From Ramlibacter sp. (GTDB taxonomy: Bacteria > Pseudomonadota > Gammaproteobacteria > Burkholderiales > Burkholderiaceae), in the NCBI GenBank assembly GCA_014376915.1, contig JACMQP010000306.1, positions 1 through 8,227 of the forward strand: a stretch of 8,227 bases of DNA, read 5' to 3'. This document shows, one piece after another, positions 5,754-8,227 of this stretch. A model generated the notes under the pieces. The model was not told where the DNA came from, did no database searches, and saw only the letters and a program-made list of their open reading frames with translations. Within the stretch, counting starts at the first letter, position 1. Every line of letters starts with the position of its first letter. The position numbers and the translations under genes were made by a program.

Positions 5754-6515
5754 ATGTCCCTCATGAGCTGGCTATTTTCCAGCCGGACGAGCCCCAAGTC
5801 GTCAGGCGCCCCCGCCCATCCTGGACCGCGCCGCAAGTCGACGCGCGACGGCACCAGCGGCGACCCCACCAAGCGCAAGAGCGAGCGCGCTGCGCGGCGG
5901 GAACTGCTTTACGCAGTCGTGCGCGAAGCAATGGTGCGCGCCGGCGTGCTGTCGGCCAGCTACAAGTTCAAGGTGCTGTCGCTTGACGTCGATGGTCGCC
6001 AGTTCCTGATCATGATGGACCTGGCGCGGGGCGCCGGCGGCGACCCGAACAATCTCGCCGAGATCGAATCCCTGATTGCCCAGTCCGCGAAGGCGCGCCA
6101 CGACCTCGTGGTGACGGCGGTTTATTGGCGGGTGAACCAGCACGTCGCGGTCGGCCGGTCCGATGCGCGCCACCCTCCCAAAGGCACCGACTCGCAGCCG
6201 ATGCAGCTTGACTCGCAGCCAGCAGCGCTCCATGCAGTGGTCGAAGAGATGATGCCGCCAGCCGCGCGCGGCGCGGCTTACGAGCCGATCCAGGCCGACG
6301 AGGTCGAAGCGTTCAAGCGGGCGCTAGTGGCGGGCTCCAGGCCGGCTCCGCTGGCTGCCGTCAGGGAAACAGGCAACGCGCACGATAGCGACGGCAAGGG
6401 CCATCACGGACCGCGCAGCTACACCCTGCTGACCGGCTACGAAGACACCGAGATGCCGGATACCGACCAAAAATCGCCGCTGCTGAGCGGCACGCAATAC
6501 GGCGAGCTGCGCTGA
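5754..6515 (+). CDS. Conserved-looking protein of unknown function
   Basis: I do not recognise a named family for this 253-residue protein. The N-terminus (1-46) starts MSLMSWLFSS, then becomes basic, Ser/Pro-rich and probably disordered. Residues 47-133 look folded: a helix ARRELLYAVVREAMVRAG, strand-like YKFKVLSLD and RQFLIMMDLA, a second helix LAEIESLIAQSAKARHD, and strand LVVTAVYWRVNQHVAV, an alpha/beta pattern. Residues 134-221 are low complexity, with a 7-residue repeat (DSQPMQL / DSQPAAL, 146-159) and ADEVEAFKRAL. The last 32 residues, SYTLLTGYEDTEMPD to GTQYGELR, look like a deliberate terminal motif. There is no signal peptide, no clear transmembrane span and no catalytic motif. A good ribosome binding site precedes it. 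It follows the CNB gene by 79 bases in the same direction, so the two may be co-transcribed. From memory, similar proteins occur in Comamonadaceae, but none with a known function. Codon use is like that of its neighbours, which supports a real gene. Confidence 0.85.
   Translation: MSLMSWLFSSRTSPKSSGAPAHPGPRRKSTRDGTSGDPTKRKSERAARRELLYAVVREAMVRAGVLSASYKFKVLSLDVDGRQFLIMMDLARGAGGDPNNLAEIESLIAQSAKARHDLVVTAVYWRVNQHVAVGRSDARHPPKGTDSQPMQLDSQPAALHAVVEEMMPPAARGAAYEPIQADEVEAFKRALVAGSRPAPLAAVRETGNAHDSDGKGHHGPRSYTLLTGYEDTEMPDTDQKSPLLSGTQYGELR
6189..6230 (+). repeat. Imperfect 21-base tandem duplication in the unknown gene
   Basis: GACTCGCAGCC occurs at 6189-6199 and again at 6210-6220. With the bases that follow each copy, this gives two 21-base units encoding DSQPMQL and DSQPAAL. 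The duplication is in frame and lies in the low-complexity linker, so it probably changes only linker length. Confidence 0.7.
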
Positions 6516-6602
6516 GCGACGCAGTTCGACGGTCGCACTGCCGTATTCCAGTTCGCAGGTTTCTCCGACGGTTCGGGTGCTGGTCAATCGCAGGACCTTC
6601 GT

Positions 6603-8227
6603 TCAACCGCGAAGCAATTTTTCTTCGGCCAGCGCCAGCGACTCGGGCAGGCCCGAAAGCACCAGCGCGTCGCCATTCAGCAACAGCGGCTGGTCCCCGA
6701 GCGGCACGGCCTGCCCGTTGGCGCGGCGCAGACTGGCGATGCGCACGTCGATCGCATTGAACGCGAACAGCGGCAGCGGCCGGCCCACTGCCGCTGCGTC
6801 TGGCGGCAAGGTCACGGTGGCCAGGCGCTCCTGCTCGCGCTCGTTAACGGTGTCGTCGTCCGCTCCGTGAAAGTAGCCGCGCAGCAGGCTGTAGCGGGCA
6901 TCGCGCTGGTCTTGCACGATACGGATCACGCGGCGCATCGGCACGCCGACCAGCGCCAGCGCGTGGCTGGCGAGCATCATCGAAGCTTCCAGCGTTTCGG
7001 GTACCACCTCGGTGGCGCCGGCGGCTTGCAGCCGCTCGAGATTGCTGTCGTCCAGCGTGCGAACGATGACCGGGACCTGTGGTGCGTGGGCGCGGGTGTG
7101 ACCCAGCACCTTGAAAGCGCTGTTCACGTCCAGGTAAGTCACGACCACGGCGCTGGCGCGCGCCAGGCCGGCGGCCATCAGCGCCTGTAGCCGTGCGGCA
7201 TCGCCGTACACCACCGAATCGCCGGCGGCCGCAGCCTGGCGCACCCGGTCCGGATCCAGGTCCAGCGCCAGGTACTGGATGCCTTCGCGTTCCAGCATAC
7301 GGGCCAGGTTCTGGCCGCAGCGGCCGTAGCCGCAGATGATCACGTGCTTGCTGGTATTGATCGACTTGCGCGCGATCGATGTCATCTGCAGCGACTGCTG
7401 CAGCCACTCCCCCGCGACCAGCTTCAGCACAATGCGGTTGCTGTACATGATGATGAACGGCGTCGCCACCATGCTCAGCACCATGCTGGCCAGGATCGGG
7501 TTCAGCAGCCGCGGCGGGATCAAGCCGTTTTGCTGGCCCAGCGTCAGCAGCACGAAGCCGAACTCGCCCGCCTGCGCCAGGTACAGGCCGGTGCGCAGCG
7601 ACACTCCCATCGAGGCGCCCAGCAGCCGCGCCGGTCCCATCACCAGCAACAGCTTGAACAGCACCGGCACCGTCAGCAGCAGCAGCACCAGGCCCCAGCG
7701 TTCAGCCACCAGCCGCCAGTCCAGCAGCATGCCGATGCTGATGAAGAACAGCCCCAGCAGAACATCGTGGAACGGCCGGATGTCGGTCTCGACCTGGTGC
7801 TTGAACTCGGTTTCGGAAATCAACATGCCGGCGATGAAGGCGCCCAGGGCGAGCGACAGCCCGGCCAGCTCGGTCAGGTACGCCAGGGCCAGCGTGACAA
7901 GCAGCAGGTTCAGCACGAACAGCTCTTCGCTCTTGCGCCGCGCCACCAGCGTGAGCCACCAGCGCATCACGCGCTGGCCACCGGCCAGCAGCAGCGTGAT
8001 CAGTGCCGCCGCCTTCAGCGTGGCCAGGCCCAACGCCAGCAGCAGCGTTTCTGGCGGACTGCCCAACGCCGGAATCAGCACCAGCAGCGGCACCACGGCC
8101 AGGTCCTGGAACAGCAGCACTCCCATGACCCGCTTGCCGTGCTCGCTTTCCAGCTCCAGCCGTTCGGCCATCAGCTTGACCACGATCGCCGTGCTGCTCA
8201 TCGCCAGCGCGCCGGACAGCGCCAGCG
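6603..8227 (-). CDS. Kef-type CPA2 monovalent cation:proton antiporter with RCK domains (N-terminus beyond window)
   Basis: This inner-membrane antiporter of the CPA2 (KefB/KefC-like) family exchanges K+ or Na+ for H+. The minus-strand frame runs off the right edge, so only the last 540 residues are here and perhaps 110-120 are missing. An ATG at 8201 is internal: LALSGALA precedes it, and SSTAIV after it is the usual family motif. Visible parts are GVLLFQDLAVVPLL, many hydrophobic spans, QAGEF (7560-7574, the family's Q-G/A-GEF motif), then a Rossmann RCK/TrkA-N domain with HVIICGYGRCG (GxGxxG at 7314-7331) and an acidic LDLD after the second strand. The domain with VPETLEASMMLASHAL continues Kef-like. 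A C-terminal TrkA-C-like domain (VGRPLPLFAFNAIDVRIASL) ends the protein. No KefF/KefG partner gene is seen. It converges on the unknown gene across an 87-base gap with no clear terminator. Ion specificity and glutathione control cannot be read from this sequence. Confidence 0.93.
   Translation of the reverse strand, partial: LALSGALAMSSTAIVVKLMAERLELESEHGKRVMGVLLFQDLAVVPLLVLIPALGSPPETLLLALGLATLKAAALITLLLAGGQRVMRWWLTLVARRKSEELFVLNLLLVTLALAYLTELAGLSLALGAFIAGMLISETEFKHQVETDIRPFHDVLLGLFFISIGMLLDWRLVAERWGLVLLLLTVPVLFKLLLVMGPARLLGASMGVSLRTGLYLAQAGEFGFVLLTLGQQNGLIPPRLLNPILASMVLSMVATPFIIMYSNRIVLKLVAGEWLQQSLQMTSIARKSINTSKHVIICGYGRCGQNLARMLEREGIQYLALDLDPDRVRQAAAAGDSVVYGDAARLQALMAAGLARASAVVVTYLDVNSAFKVLGHTRAHAPQVPVIVRTLDDSNLERLQAAGATEVVPETLEASMMLASHALALVGVPMRRVIRIVQDQRDARYSLLRGYFHGADDDTVNEREQERLATVTLPPDAAAVGRPLPLFAFNAIDVRIASLRRANGQAVPLGDQPLLLNGDALVLSGLPESLALAEEKLLRG

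Noticed and set aside
6516..6602. Convergent gap examined for a bidirectional terminator
   Set aside because: Only weak repeats such as GCGAC (6516-6520) with GTCGC (6532-6536) were found. No stable stem with T-tract is present on either strand.
8199..8201. ATG at 8201 as the antiporter start
   Set aside because: The frame continues upstream to the window edge with family-like sequence (LALSGALA before SSTAIV), so this methionine is internal.

Overview
The window looks like the dnaA–rpmH chromosomal junction of a high-GC betaproteobacterium, most likely of the order Burkholderiales and the Comamonadaceae or a close relative. The evidence is the gene order rpmH-rnpA-yidD-yidC-mnmE running away from a divergent dnaA, the style of the encoded proteins (a DnaA N-terminus with the ELPEQQFNTWIKPL signature, and an RnpA starting MQRLKTR with a long insert), and strongly GC-biased third codon positions. 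The family assignment is recognition from memory, not a database result.

Left edge (1-830, minus strand): the N-terminal 276 residues of DnaA, cut by the window edge just after the sensor I region of the AAA+ domain. From 831 to 1038 lies a 208-base divergent intergenic region. It holds one perfect DnaA box (TTATCCACA), one box with a single mismatch, a candidate dnaA promoter whose -35 region is covered by the perfect box, and a good sigma-70 type promoter for rpmH. This is a plausible DnaA autoregulation site and perhaps part of the origin region.

Middle (1039-5094, plus strand): a tight housekeeping cluster made of ribosomal protein L34 (rpmH), RNase P protein (rnpA), the YidD membrane-insertion factor, the YidC insertase and the tRNA-modifying GTPase MnmE. 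rnpA-yidD and yidD-yidC are joined by ATGA stop/start overlaps. A 10-bp GC-rich hairpin separates yidC from mnmE. The cluster ties together synthesis of a ribosomal protein, tRNA maturation, membrane protein insertion and tRNA wobble modification. RnpA carries a Pro/Ala/Ser/Gly-rich insert of roughly 45 residues, and the DNA of that insert contains a near-perfect GC-rich palindrome.

Right part (5183-8227): a stand-alone cyclic-nucleotide-binding-domain protein with no DNA-binding or enzymatic output domain, then a protein of unknown function (253 residues) with a folded-looking core, a low-complexity linker with a small internal repeat, and a distinctive C-terminal tail. Convergent to these, and cut by the right edge, is a Kef-type CPA2 cation:proton antiporter with a Rossmann (RCK/TrkA-N) domain and a C-terminal TrkA-C-like domain. 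The CNB protein and the unknown protein are the least explained parts of the window. No RNA gene, insertion sequence, CRISPR array or phage gene was seen. No gene-free stretch exceeds 300 bases.
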